From the NCBI GenBank assembly GCA_026182355.1, contig JAPFBL010000233.1:1736001-1800000 (forward strand): 64,000 bases of DNA. Direction: 5' to 3'. Positions 46,705 to 56,454 of this stretch are shown here, piece after piece. Origin of the DNA: Hermatobates lingyangjiaoensis. Taxonomy: Eukaryota; Arthropoda; Insecta; Hemiptera; Hermatobatidae. Within the stretch, counting starts at the first letter, position 1; each line of letters begins with the position of its first letter. The notes under the pieces were generated by a model, which was not told the DNA's origin, did no database searches, and was given only the letters and a program-made list of their open reading frames with translations. A program made the translations under genes and the position numbers.

Positions 46705-47090
46705 ATCTATATAAATAAAATAATGATTTTGTCTGTACATTGCTTAGAATTGACTCATTTCAAGTTTTCTTTAGGTTTCATATTCGTGCATTGGTGAAAC
46801 CAAATCCACCCTTTGAAGAATTTCTGTCGGTTTGTCCGCAAAATTTTGTCACAAGTAAACTCAGCTACCATAAAACATATCAAGCTGAAACTTTGAAAGT
46901 AGATTTTTATATGTCTAACTTAAAATATAGGCTCTAAATTAATTGGAAATTCAACGTAGAAGTGAAGTTATGGTCGTGTAAGGCAAAAAAGTTTGTTACA
47001 AGTAAACTCAGCCACCATGAGACATAGCAAGCTGAAACTTTGACACTAGATTCGTTTATGCCTAACTTAAAATATAGGATCTAAATAGAT
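46705..47090. repeat. Tandem duplicate, ~147-bp period, after an element-like end
   Basis: ATCTATATAAATAAAATAAT, TTTGTCTGTACA at 46705-46740 resembles the reversed end of the 13972-14947 element. Then ACAAGTAAACTCAGCTACCA, TCAAGCTGAAACTTTGA, TAACTTAAAATATAGGCTCT occurs at 46851-46937 and again, about 15% changed, at 46998-47083. Confidence 0.65.
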
Positions 47091-47101
47091 TTACACTACA
47101 C

Positions 47102-47133
<32 letters not shown>
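47102..47133. repeat. (TAA)n microsatellite
   Basis: About eleven AAT units, flanked on both sides by TACACTAC words. Confidence 0.95.
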
Positions 47134-47137
<4 letters not shown>

Positions 47138-47296
47138 ACTACAACTAATGTAGTGTATGCAGAGGCATTTAGTTTACACTGTACTAATAATGGTATTTCC
47201 TACTATTCTATAATTTCTAATGATATTTTGGTATACCAAGTACAATCCAATTTTTGATTCCATCAAAGACGGGTAGGTTTTTTAGTTAATATATAT

Positions 47297-47640
47297 AAGA
47301 TCAAACCACAATATCAAATGGGAAACAAAAAAGGCTAAGACGTTTCAACCGTAACAAGCGGTATTCATCAGAGTCAAACACCCAACTGATCTTAGTCTTT
47401 TTTTTTTTCTTATTTCATATTGTCGTTTGACCATTGATTGGTATTTCAAGTGTTCATGTGATTAAACCACAATATGAAATGGGAAAAAAGACTAAGATCT
47501 TTCGAGTCAAAAACTCAGTTGGGTTTTTGACTCTGACGAAGACCGCTTGTTACGGTTGAAAGATCTTTGTCTTGTTTTCCCATTTCTTATTGTTGTTTGA
47601 TCATTGATTGTTATTTCACGTGTTTATGTGAAATCTTTTT
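47297..47640. mobile_element. Two family A fold-backs in tandem
   Basis: The first has a minus arm (47297-47385) and a short plus tail (47385-47460). The second has a minus tail (47461-47500, ending in CTTTCGAGTC) and a complete plus arm (47510-47640). The last plus copy holds an intact hammerhead-like core (47529-47571). Ends run into ATATATATATA at 47640. Confidence 0.75.
47529..47571 (+). ncRNA. Hammerhead-like core, family A
   Basis: GACT, CTGACGA, extra A, GACCG/CGGTT helix, GAAAGATCTT, TGTC. Identical to the 765-807 core except at the loop (CTTGTTA) and one helix I base, which becomes a mismatch. Confidence 0.4.
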
Positions 47641-47650
47641 ATATATATAT

Positions 47651-47803
47651 ACCAACCAAGGTTGGGGTCTCCAACCGTCTCTGAACCAGTGCGCTTGGTT
47701 TCCCTCTCTTATCTCTCCTGAAGACGGTTCAAACCGAAAATTAGAGACTGTAAGTGTGTTCTTTTGATTTCTCTATGTTTCTATTTCTATACTGAACTTT
47801 ATA
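47651..47803 (+). mobile_element. Family B terminus, best-preserved plus copy
   Basis: GGTTGGGGTCTCCAACC is a short palindrome at the start, followed by AACCAGTGCGCTTGG, TTTCCCTCTCTTATC, TCTCCTGAAGACGG, hairpin GGT-TCAA-ACC, GAAAATTAGAGACTG and the tail TTTGATTTCTCTATGTTTC. CTC at 47715-47717 can pair with GAG at 47744-47746. It abuts the family A fold-back and runs into (TA)n at 47802-47813. Confidence 0.75.
47718..47746 (+). ncRNA. Hammerhead-like core, family B
   Basis: CTGAAGA (47718-47724), extra C, helix II GGT/ACC, GAAA at 47736, a very short AATTA in place of helix III, and GAG closing helix I with CTC upstream. Weaker than family A because no U16.1 position is clear. Confidence 0.3.
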
Positions 47804-47813
47804 TATATATATA

Positions 47814-48647
47814 TTAAAATATTAACAGTTACTTCATAGATACGAGTATGAATATTAAAATACTAACATTAAAATGATATAATGTAAATTATAGAAAAGA
47901 TTATTAATAAGTTTTTGATTTACAATTTTGTTCAGGTCATTGCAAGTATCAGGTTAAAGAGAGTGTATGTTTAGAAGCAGTCGGGAAGGACTGAAAGAGA
48001 ACCGGCATCCATTCCTTCTATTGTGTGATTGTTCACGTCTATTGTAGGGTCTCCTGATCTTTTGAACTGTGCTCCATTCAGTTGCCCGTCCCCCTACCAA
48101 CATAGAAAATGAAATTTTTTCATGTATCATATAAAAGGCGTTTATAAGTTAAAAATAGAAACACTATTCAAAGTTAATTCCAATTTTTTTATACAGAATT
48201 GATAATTTTCCATCCTGAAAATATTAATAATACAAATTTTTTGCGTTAAATCAATTTGAATATAAAACACATGCATATTATAAAGAGGAATAAATATTAT
48301 TAGTACAATAGAATTCTAATGAATTAAAACCACACGGGTGATGAATTTTATATGAATTTGAAAATACATATTTAAGAGTTTACTGGATATTTAATTTTTT
48401 TTTACCCTCAGTATTGAACATAATGTTATTAAGAGTACCTTAAAGGTTGTTTGTTAGTAACAGACAAGAAAAAAAGTGATAAAACCAGAAGAATGTAGTA
48501 TCATGAATCGTAGAAGTGCGGTATTAATTAGGAAATGCGAAAATAATAATTGTTTTAAAAGATGTAAAAAGATTATAATTAAATTCATTTTTAAAATAAA
48601 ACAGAAAATTTTATTTTTTTAAACAAAAGTCTGATAAATATATATTT
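47814..48647. other. AT-rich spacer, no gene seen
   Basis: 47985-48110 is less AT-rich and unassigned. The rest is plain spacer. Confidence 0.5.
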
Positions 48648-48650
48648 TAA

Positions 48651-48700
<50 letters not shown>

Positions 48701-48702
48701 AA
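48648..48702. repeat. (TA)n microsatellite
   Basis: TA with one TATAATATA break, directly ahead of the family D fold-back. Confidence 0.95.
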
Positions 48703-49050
48703 CTTTAAATTACACAAAACGGGACTCAGAAAAGAGAGAAAATACGCACTCACTAAATTCAATATTTTGAACTGTTGTTCGTCAACAGGAGAAGACTAGA
48801 AGAGAGATTTCTCTCATTTCGTTCCTTCCTTCGACGTGAAGAGATATCTCTGACATCGTCCTCTCTTCTAGTCCTCTCCTGATGACAAAAAACAGTTCGA
48901 AATAGCGAATTTAGTTTATTTTTAGTATCATAATAGAATATTTGGTATTTTTTTCTATATAATAGTATATAGTATCATATGCAAGTGTCACAGTTTTTTG
49001 CGTTGTGTTTTGTGTAATTTAAAGTTTTATAAGTCCGTTTGGACCGTTTC
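48703..49050. mobile_element. Family D fold-back (PLE-type termini)
   Basis: Left edge AAACTTTAAATTACACAAAA and right edge TTTTGTGTAATTTAAAGTTT are complements. Inside, the left arm carries GAACTGTTGTTCGTCAACAG and CTAAATTCAATATTTTGAA on minus. The right arm carries CCTCTCCTGATGACAAAAAA, CAGTTCGAAATAGCG, AATTTAG (core 48879-48903). The centre has the palindromic word TAGAAGAGAG paired with CTCTCTTCTA. It is followed by ATAAGTCCGTTTGGACCG, a short palindrome, before (TA)n. Confidence 0.75.
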
Positions 49051-49055
49051 TTTAA

Positions 49056-49085
<30 letters not shown>
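49056..49085. repeat. (TA)n microsatellite
   Basis: TA tract between two PLE-derived fold-backs. Confidence 0.95.
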
Positions 49086-49090
<5 letters not shown>

Positions 49091-49270
49091 ATTGAACAAC
49101 TGACCGTATTTCACTGATGTCATTTTCTTCACCAGTTTTTCAAGGTTTCTGAATACCTTCTTCCCTCAATAGAAGGTATTCAGAAACCTTGAAGAACTGT
49201 TGAAGAAAATTACATCAGTGAAATACGGTAAGTTGTTCAATCAAATATGCTTAAATGAAGGACTGCTTCT
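49086..49270. mobile_element. PLE N-terminal fold-back
   Basis: Minus arm 49086-49162 and plus arm 49172-49248 are complementary. The plus arm translates as KVFRNLEELLKKITSVKYGK, LFNQICLNEGLLLNFTNI, aligning with SIRNLEKV...GKIFNEVCLKEGLLPKY at 27007 and 37021. So a protein-coding segment, not only a terminus, has been turned into a fold-back. The unpaired centre is under 10 bases. Confidence 0.75.
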
Positions 49271-49277
49271 AAATTTT

Positions 49278-49279
<2 letters not shown>

Positions 49280-49315
<36 letters not shown>
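49280..49315. repeat. (TA)n microsatellite
   Basis: TA tract between two PLE N-terminal fragments. Confidence 0.95.
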
Positions 49316-49318
<3 letters not shown>

Positions 49319-49319
49319 T

Positions 49320-49408
49320 TAGTCAGCAAAAAGGTCGTTAATGCAGAGGCTACTGCATATTTCAGTTCAACTTGTTTAAAAGAAAATTTTCTGCCTACCT
49401 ATACATAT
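49320..49408 (+). pseudogene. PLE N-terminal coding fragment
   Basis: Reads VSKKVVNAEATAYFSS, TCLKENFLPTYTYI; the CLKE-FLP-YT block matches the other N-terminal pieces though the upstream residues differ, indicating a distinct subfamily. Bounded on both sides by (TA)n. Confidence 0.6.
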
Positions 49409-49458
49409 ATATATATATATGCAGATGAATCACAATAAACACGTGATACAATCAATGA

Positions 49459-49544
49459 AAACAAACCACAAGGAAAAAAAAAAGAAAACAGATAGAAAAA
49501 ATTTTTCTATCTGTTTTCTTTTTTTTTCCTTGTGGTTTGTTTTC

Positions 49545-49545
<1 letters not shown>
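49459..49545. repeat. Perfect or near-perfect 86-bp palindrome
   Basis: TGAAAACAAACCACAAGG, an A-rich run, AAACAGATAGAAAAA is mirrored exactly by TTTTTCTATCTGTTTTC, a T-rich run and CCTTGTGGTTTGTTTTCA with essentially no loop. It is followed by (TA)n then (GA)n at 49546-49586. Frames read across it on both strands are by-products of the symmetry. Confidence 0.85.
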
Positions 49546-49584
<39 letters not shown>

Positions 49585-49586
49585 TT
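49546..49586. repeat. (TA)n-(GA)n compound microsatellite
   Basis: ATATATATATAT passing into AGAGAGAGAGAGAGAG. Confidence 0.95.
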
Positions 49587-50326
49587 GGTTCATTCAGGTG
49601 CTCCTGAAATTGTTTTCCTTGTTGAGAAATTGTGTTCACCTTCCAACACAAGTTTAAATTTTATACGGACTGAGCATCAGATAATTTAAATTTTAATGTG
49701 TTCTACAAGGCACTGTATCTTAAACACAATATTTCTTTCCATTCATTATTCCTATCCAACTTAGCATTAAATCAGGCAACTTTAAAGTGTCAAACTCGCA
49801 GTGTCTTTCTTCTGTTTCCCTTGCTCTAATGAAAGACTTTTGTTCGAAAGACTAGCTAGCACTTGGCGTGTGTTTTAGATTAGTTTCTCTATTTGAGATT
49901 GAGAGCTGCTCTAATTGTTCTATTAATTGAGAGAAACTCTCAATCCAGATGGAAACTCTACAAGTCTTTCCTCTTGGAACATCTGCTCCATTTTAATAAC
50001 TTTTAGTCCCCCTCAGAAAAGTATCTGTGCTTAGGCAACATTATAAATAAATATTTCTTATAAAATTGTTATTCTGTTATTAAAAATATAGCTTTTTTTT
50101 TCAATTTTAATTACCTAGAGGGCGGTTTTCTACCATACTGATATATGGTCATAACAATGTTCTGATAGTTTATCGTATACCAAGGCGGTATGTGAACTAA
50201 TCATATTCCTGTACTACTAATCTGCTTAGACATATGTTCCAAATATATTCAAAAATAAATAAATAAGTTTGGTAACAAAAAATGGTACATGTAATTATGA
50301 CATATTTGAATCTATATGAACAAATA
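49587..50326. other. AT-rich spacer, no gene seen
   Basis: 49880-49950 contains TTGAGATTGAGAG and GAGAGAAACTCTCAATCC with weak dyad symmetry. Otherwise unassigned. Confidence 0.5.
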
Positions 50327-50545
50327 AAATTCAGTGTAGATAAAGAAACATAGAGAAATTTAAAAACACACTTAATGTCTCTAATTTTTGGTTTGAATCG
50401 TCTTCAGGAGATAGAGAAGGAAACCAAGCCCTTGCCTCTTCCAGTGCATCTGAGTTCCCTCTTTTATCTCTCCTCAAGACAGTTTAAACCAAACATTAGA
50501 TACTGTAAGTGCGTGTACTTTTAATTTCTCTATTTTCCAGTACCT
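50327..50545. mobile_element. Family B fold-back
   Basis: Left arm 50327-50425 (minus) with TCTCTAATTTTTGGTTTGAA and TCTTCAGGAGATAGAG, right arm 50455-50545 (plus) with TCTCTCCTCAAGACAGTTTA, AACCAAACATTAGATACTG and tail. The right-arm core is mutated (CTCAAGA for CTGAAGA). Confidence 0.7.
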
Positions 50546-51024
50546 ACATTTATTATATATATATATTTAATATTGAATTCCCATATAGTTTTAAAAATTG
50601 CATCATATACTTGCTAACAGAGAAGTGAAATAACTGTTTTGTTAATGTAATAAAAATAATATTTGATCAAGAAGTCATAATCTCTAAGCCTATTTGTTTC
50701 TTAGATATTATAAGACAACTGTGTCCATATTCATCACTTTTCATACTTTATGTTATGAAAATTCATTTTGTGATTAAATGATGTGAATCTTGTAACCAAA
50801 TCTTGCACATATATACCACAGTAAATTATAGACTACACATCCAGAACGCGTACTAAACCATGGTAATTGTTAGTTCATCCCTAGTTTATTTGAATTCAAA
50901 AAGACTTCTTTATTTGTTTAACAACATAATATTTCATATTCCTTCACAGATCTTTTGGAGAAAAAAAACATTGTAAAACTATGTGCCAAGAATTAGTGTA
51001 GTAAATGCAGTGCATTATCTACAT
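50546..51024. other. AT-rich spacer
   Basis: No gene or repeat copy recognised. Confidence 0.5.
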
Positions 51025-51525
51025 ATATTAGAGGATAAAAAGATTTCACATAAACATGTGAAACAACAATCAATGAATGTTGTCTTGTTTTCCCATTTCA
51101 TATTGTGGTTTGATCATTGATATATTAGAGGATAAAAAGATTTCACATAAACATGTGAAACAACAATCAATGAATGTTGTCTTGTTTTCCCATTTCATAT
51201 TGTGGTTTGATCATTGATATATTAGAGGATAAAAAGATTTCACATAAACATGTGAAAAAACAATCAATGAATGTTGTCTTGTTTTCCCATTTCATATTGT
51301 GGTTTGATCATTGATATATTGGAGGATAAAAAGATTTCACATAAGCATGTGAAACAACAATCAATGAATGTTGTCTTGTTTTCCCATTTCATATTGTGGT
51401 TTGACCATTGATATATTAGAGGATAAAAAGATTTCACATAAGCATGTGAAACAACAATCAATGAATGTTGTCTTGTTTTCCCATTTCATATTGTAGTTTA
51501 ATCATTGATGTATTAGAGGATAAAT
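51025..51525. repeat. 97-bp satellite-like array made from family A terminus
   Basis: Five units start at 51025, 51122, 51219, 51316 and 51413, each exactly 97 bp, plus a partial unit from 51510. Each contains TTTCACATAAACATGTGAAA (an 8-bp-arm hairpin), CAACAATCAATGAATG, TTGTCTTGTTTTCCCATTTC and TTGTGGTTTGATCATTGAT. These are the two outer halves of a family A fold-back with the core deleted. Units differ at only a few positions (for example AAACATG versus AAGCATG), so expansion is recent or homogenised. The 65-codon minus frame here is a by-product. Confidence 0.95.
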
Positions 51526-52214
51526 AGAACAAATAAATGAAATTAAGAAAATATATAATGAAGGTTTTTGCCTTAGTATGTTTTGCTATTGGGTTGGTGG
51601 TAAAGAAGCATTGTTCCATCTAACTGCTTACTGCAATCTATTACAGGAACAAGAAAGTAGATGCGATGCTTTTAAGATGGAAACAGGTGGCCTCTCCAAG
51701 GGAGACATTTAGATTGATGAAAAGATAGGACCGAGTCCATTGCTATCAAAATTCAGACTGTTCAAATGCTGCTTGCATTCTAAGTGCGCTTACCTCAAAA
51801 TAAATACAACTACTAATCAATAAGAAATTTATTTCACTCCAGGTAAGTCTTTATCAAATTAGTTAAATCTCTTTGAATTACAAATCTTAGTTCTTTTCTG
51901 TAAATTTTCTTACCTCTGAAGTTTATAATAATAACTTTTATTTAGCAGGAATGCTAAAAACATAATAAAATTGTAACCTGTATTACAAAATTGAAGGCAT
52001 AATTTATAAATAATCCCTTATGTTGTGCCCGAAAAAGGAATCACATTGGTATGTGATTTTAGTATATTTATGAAGTTCTGAGAAAATACACCTTTGTACG
52101 TTTCCCTAGAGCTAATAATCTCAAAACAAATAAATAACATGACAAATTTTTCTTGTTTCAAAAACAATTTAACACACTTGTAATAGTTATCATTATTACG
52201 AAAGAATTAATTTT
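51526..52214. other. AT-rich spacer, no gene seen
   Basis: No gene or repeat copy recognised. Confidence 0.5.
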
Positions 52215-52443
52215 ATGGCACGGATCGCATAACGCCTTAGATTGGGGCTGGGATAAAAGGAGGGGATTTGGGGATTAAGAAGTATGTGAAACGAAGGTGG
52301 TCAGGCCCAGCCCCTGATCACTTTCTCCTCCTTTTTGTTTGTCCCTGCATATAGTAGGCTAACAGGGTAGCCTCATGTAGTTTGAAAGTCAGAGTTGAGT
52401 GTTCGAGGCTATAAGAGCCGCTTAATCACTCCATTACTACCCC
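52215..52443 (+). repeat. Dispersed repeat S, copy 2, extended
   Basis: 52305-52443 corresponds to 21655-21786 (GTTTGTCCCTGCATATAGTA, ACAGGGTAGCCTCATG, TTAATCACTCCATTACTACCCC). Upstream 52240-52310 is a less AT-rich block (GGGGCTGGGATAAAAGGAGG, GTCAGGCCCAGCCCCTG) in which GGGGCTGGG is complementary to CCCAGCCCC, about 60 bp apart; the equivalent part of copy 1 is different but also less AT-rich. Confidence 0.65.
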
Positions 52444-54455
52444 ATTACTAATGTTCAAATAACTTTCATTATTACAAATTAAATTAGAATCATATACTTA
52501 AATGTAGAGTAAACATCCGCTAGTTTAATTGTACATTACTTTTCTAATATAGTAAGCATATAAAATATCTCTGGTATGAGAACAGTTAATATAATTTTAA
52601 GTTCCTTTAATCTGTGTTTCTTTAATTAGTATGTATTTAAATAACATTAAAAAATATTATAATGCGATTTAATGTTATACAATACATATGAAATCTGTCA
52701 CACAGTATATCATAATATACATTAAGTGATTGATATTTAACAGTAATCAGATCAATGCGAAAACCGCAATAGCTTGATTATGTCGATGTATAAGTCTCAT
52801 ACATAGATATCAAATCAAAAGATGGCGGGAACACTGGCTACTCACTAGCATCCGTCAGTGTTGCCACTACAAATCAACAGAAAATTGGTATAAATATAAT
52901 GTCAAAATGGCAAAAATATCTTTCCCATGCATCAAAATAACACAATTTAAAGGTGTTCTCAAACATAACAAAAACAATATGTTCAACAATTAGATAGATA
53001 TCTTGAAGGGTGCCACATATAGATTGACTGAGTTCATTCTTCAACCCTTGCTTATCGTCCACTTAAATAGTGGTAATCTATTTCTGATATAAAGAGGCTT
53101 AGCATTTTTCTTCAGCTCTGTTATTTTCCATTTTTGTCTGAGATAGTATTAGACATTGAAAAAGTGTTCAATTAGAAATAGATCGTAAAATTATTTGAAA
53201 GAGATTTTTTGCCTATAAAAGTTTGCAATAGTGTTTTCATTAGCTTTGATTACTGATTAGTTGCTGTAGAGTTTCTGAATTCTGATATTCCATATCGAAA
53301 AATTTGTCTTATTCGACTTAATAGTATGATAGAGTTGGTGATAATTTTATTCAATTATAAAATTTCCTTGTTGGTATAGAACTGCATTATTGTTAGTCTG
53401 GGTACAAGTTATTATATTAAGCATTCAAATTATTGTAAATAGAAGAATATTTCAATCGAAATGATTGTAGAATTATTTTGTAACATATGAATTTTGATAA
53501 AGGATTTTTACTTAATAAAGACATTAGCGTGGTTTTCTTTAATGAACTGTCTCTGACTAGGGATAAGGCACTTGAAAAGATGAATGACGGTGCGGAAACG
53601 ACTCTCATCTGGCGGCTATCAGGCACCGCCTGGGGCAGTCAAACTTCCTCTTCTTTCAAAAGAGTTTCAAAAAGCAATATACTGTTCACTGCGCACTAAA
53701 ACTGCTTCCACTTCTCTCCGAAATTTCTAACTTTCTAAATCTTGCAATCTCTTTATAAAATATTTTTTCAAAATATAAAGTCAACTTAATTTTAAAAGTA
53801 TGAAATAATCTTTTAAATTAGTAACTCTGGAATGAAGAGAACCCATAATAATTATTAGTCAGATAAAAAATTTTTTTTCAAACTTTCTTTAAAGTACGAA
53901 CTTCTTCAAAATCCAAAAATGTATGATAAACCTTTTAAGGGTTTAAACTTCTACAAAGAGAATTTTAATTACAAATTAAATTATATTTGCTAATAAATTA
54001 ATATTTTGTCTGAAGAACAACATTAAACATATTAAACTCACATTTAATGCGAGTTAAATCTCAATAAAAACTTTGTAGACGTAATTATTAGTCAAAAATT
54101 TCTTTGTTGCTAGAATTCAAACTGTAATTTTAAAAATCATTAATGTGTCTTTAATTTGATCGTTTGACTTATTATACTTAAGTTCTGGATATATTAGTGT
54201 GAGATGGATCTATAAAAATGTCACCCACCATAAATAATTTCTCAAATAGTACTTAGAAAATATTAGCACTAATGACCGTCATACAAGTCCTATACACACA
54301 TTTTTTTTGAATTATTCTTCTAAAAAATACTTAGCATCAATCATGAACATTACATAAATAATTTACGCCTCATTTAAAGAAGTACTACTTCTAATATATT
54401 ATAACTCAGATAGTGGTTACTGAGTTTTGTTTAAATTATTATCAAACCTATCAGT
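52444..54455. other. AT-rich spacer; no gene confirmed
   Basis: Frames at 52874 (minus, 62 codons), 53417 (minus, 69) and 53487 (plus, 70) overlap and have no recognisable domain. 53580-53640 is less AT-rich (GGAAACGACTCTCATCTGG, GGCACCGCCTGGGGCAG). Confidence 0.45.
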
Positions 54456-54470
54456 TATACCATTCTTTAG

Positions 54471-54803
54471 GGGCCTGGCTAGCTCAGTGGTTACGTGTTC
54501 GCCTCTGAACTGATAGGACCGGGGTTCGATCCTCACCTGGCCCTCGATTTATTCACGCGGGAGGTGAATAAATCTGAGCGCGTCGTCCCTCGGAGAAGGA
54601 CGTTAAACTGTCAGTCTCGAGCCTGTACGATGTCAGGTACTCGTTAAAGATCCCTACTCTAAATACATTTGAGTTAGGCAAAATTTAGGACTCCCACTGT
54701 AGAATCAATCTTCATTGTGTGGTATCACAAAGGGCCAATGCTCGGCCTACGTGTGTTCCCTTGTGGAACTGCCACTGCAACCTACGAGTAACCTAACCTA
54801 ACC
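54471..54803 (+). mobile_element. tRNA-derived SINE, full length, with target duplication
   Basis: The head GGGCCTGGCTAGCTCAGTGG contains a box A, and GGTTCGATCC a box B; the acceptor-like ends GGGCC and GGCCC pair. The body follows: TTTATTCACGCGGGAGGTGA, CGTCGTCCCTCGGAGAAGG, ACGTTAAACTGTCAGTC, CTCGTTAAAGATCCC, TTGAGTTAGGCAAAATTTAG, ATCACAAAGGGCCAATGC, TGCCACTGCAACC. The tail is a few CCTAA repeats. TATACCATTCTTTAG before it and TATACTATTCTTTTG after it form a 15-bp target-site duplication with two mismatches, as expected from LINE-driven insertion. Five other copies are in the window. Confidence 0.9.
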
Positions 54804-55014
54804 TATACTATTCTTTTGACTTTAAAAAAGGAATACCATTCAACTATAACTTCAGGAATATGGATACAGCATGCAAAAAGCTACCTTTTGACAGTAGAGT
54901 TGCATCATTAATAAAACAACGACATTTTAAAAGCAGTGTATAAAAGTTGGCATACTCTCTAAAATGCAAGCCGGAAATTTAGCATAATTGAATTTTTGAT
55001 CATAGTCGTTTTAT
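54804..55014. other. AT-rich spacer
   Basis: No gene or repeat copy recognised. Confidence 0.5.
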
Positions 55015-55150
55015 ATGAGAGAGAAGAGTGGGTGAGTGAAAGAAACTGACAGATAAAGTGAGAGAAAGACAGAGAGAGATGTGAGTGAGAGAGGGAGTCG
55101 AGAACATGAATGAAAATAGATGAAAAAAAGTAAAACGAATTAAAAATGAC
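55015..55150. repeat. Purine-rich tract
   Basis: AGAGAGAAGAGTGGGTGAGT, GAGAGAAAGACAGAGAGAG and similar words make the plus strand nearly all purine. Confidence 0.8.
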
Positions 55151-56454
55151 TAAGGGAGTATGGAGGATATATGAAATAAGGTGGGAAGTAAAAAATATTC
55201 AATGGATAAAAAGGGATAGAGTGAATAAGAACTAAGATAAAAATTCTAAAATAATATTCATAAATTATTTTTAAATAGCATACTTCAAAAAGATTATATT
55301 TTTTACCCTCTAGAGTAGCATCCCTACTTTAAGGGAGTTTATAACCTTCACATGCTATATTTCATATTACATGAGTAATATGTATCATGACGAAATTAAC
55401 AACAGCAATTTGTAATAAACATTAAGATATAAATTAAAGTACCCTTGATCACACGGCAATAAACTTATTTAGGTTGTTTTTCTGTATTAAATTTAACATT
55501 ATTATTCAAATTTTATATTGAAAATGTTATCCCTCGATGAACATTAAACGTATATTAAACAAAATGCGTTGATGTTTGTTAAAATCTTTTGTGTGGAGAC
55601 TAGTGTTTCTTCCCCTTATTAAAACTATATCTGTTGAAATTTAGAAAAAATATTTTTCATTTCTCCAATCCTTTATAGCTAAATTTTTTTTTGTAGTTTT
55701 TGAATACTTTAACTACAATTTCATGTATTTAGAAGTAATTTTTGTTTGATGTTTTCTCCGTTAGCTTTTTTGATAAGCTAAATTTAAAATAAAATAATCT
55801 TATTTTTTGTTTAGTTAAATATTATGTAGAGATTTTTCAATTTTAATTAAATTAACAAAAACCCATTCAGTTAAAAAAAAATTATCAGCATTACGATTAA
55901 AACTTCATTAAAAAAGCTTCGAAAGAAATTAATATTTTACGAGAAAAGTGTTGAATACAGATGAAACTTATCAAGTTAACTTTAATACTCAATTATAAAT
56001 CTTGAAATATTTTGTTATCAGATGAAATGATAAACTTTCTAACTTGTAAGAATGAGAAAGAGTGATTACTTTTTCTTTAATAAATCACAAAAGTTGCATA
56101 AAGTGAAACGGTTCAATCTATTCTCACTCAGCAATAGCAAAATATTTTTTATAAACTAAATTCTGTTATAGTTTTTTTTTTTAGTTATCCAATCCAACCT
56201 CAAAATATGTATAAACTTATTTCATATTCTTAAAATGTTTATAAACTTATTTTATACATTAATAGAATACGAAATGACAATAGTTCCTACTAATTCACGA
56301 GATATGCAAAGTATTGTAATATTCTATTATTATTTATGCGTATAGCATATGAACTCTGTCATAATAACATTTTTTTTTATGTTTTAATTGTTTTTTATTA
56401 CTTTATTTTTGTAAGAGCAAAAATTATTTTATATTAGTTGCGGAAGATTACGTT
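55151..56454. other. AT-rich spacer, no gene seen
   Basis: No recognisable frame or repeat copy. Confidence 0.55.

Noticed and set aside
49430..49651. Opposing frames near 49.5 kb as a protein pair
   Set aside because: They are the two readings of an exact palindrome plus (TA)n-(GA)n; their similarity to each other is caused by the symmetry.
51025..51525. CRISPR-like array
   Set aside because: Units are contiguous 97-mers with no variable spacers, in a eukaryotic context, and derive from a mobile-element terminus.
54471..54545. A functional tRNA gene
   Set aside because: Box A and box B are present, but the acceptor pairing is imperfect, the sequence continues into a SINE body with CCTAA tail, and a target duplication surrounds the whole unit.
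54785..54803. Interstitial telomere sequence
   Set aside because: The CCTAA repeats are short and occur at the same place in several SINE copies, so they belong to the SINE tail.
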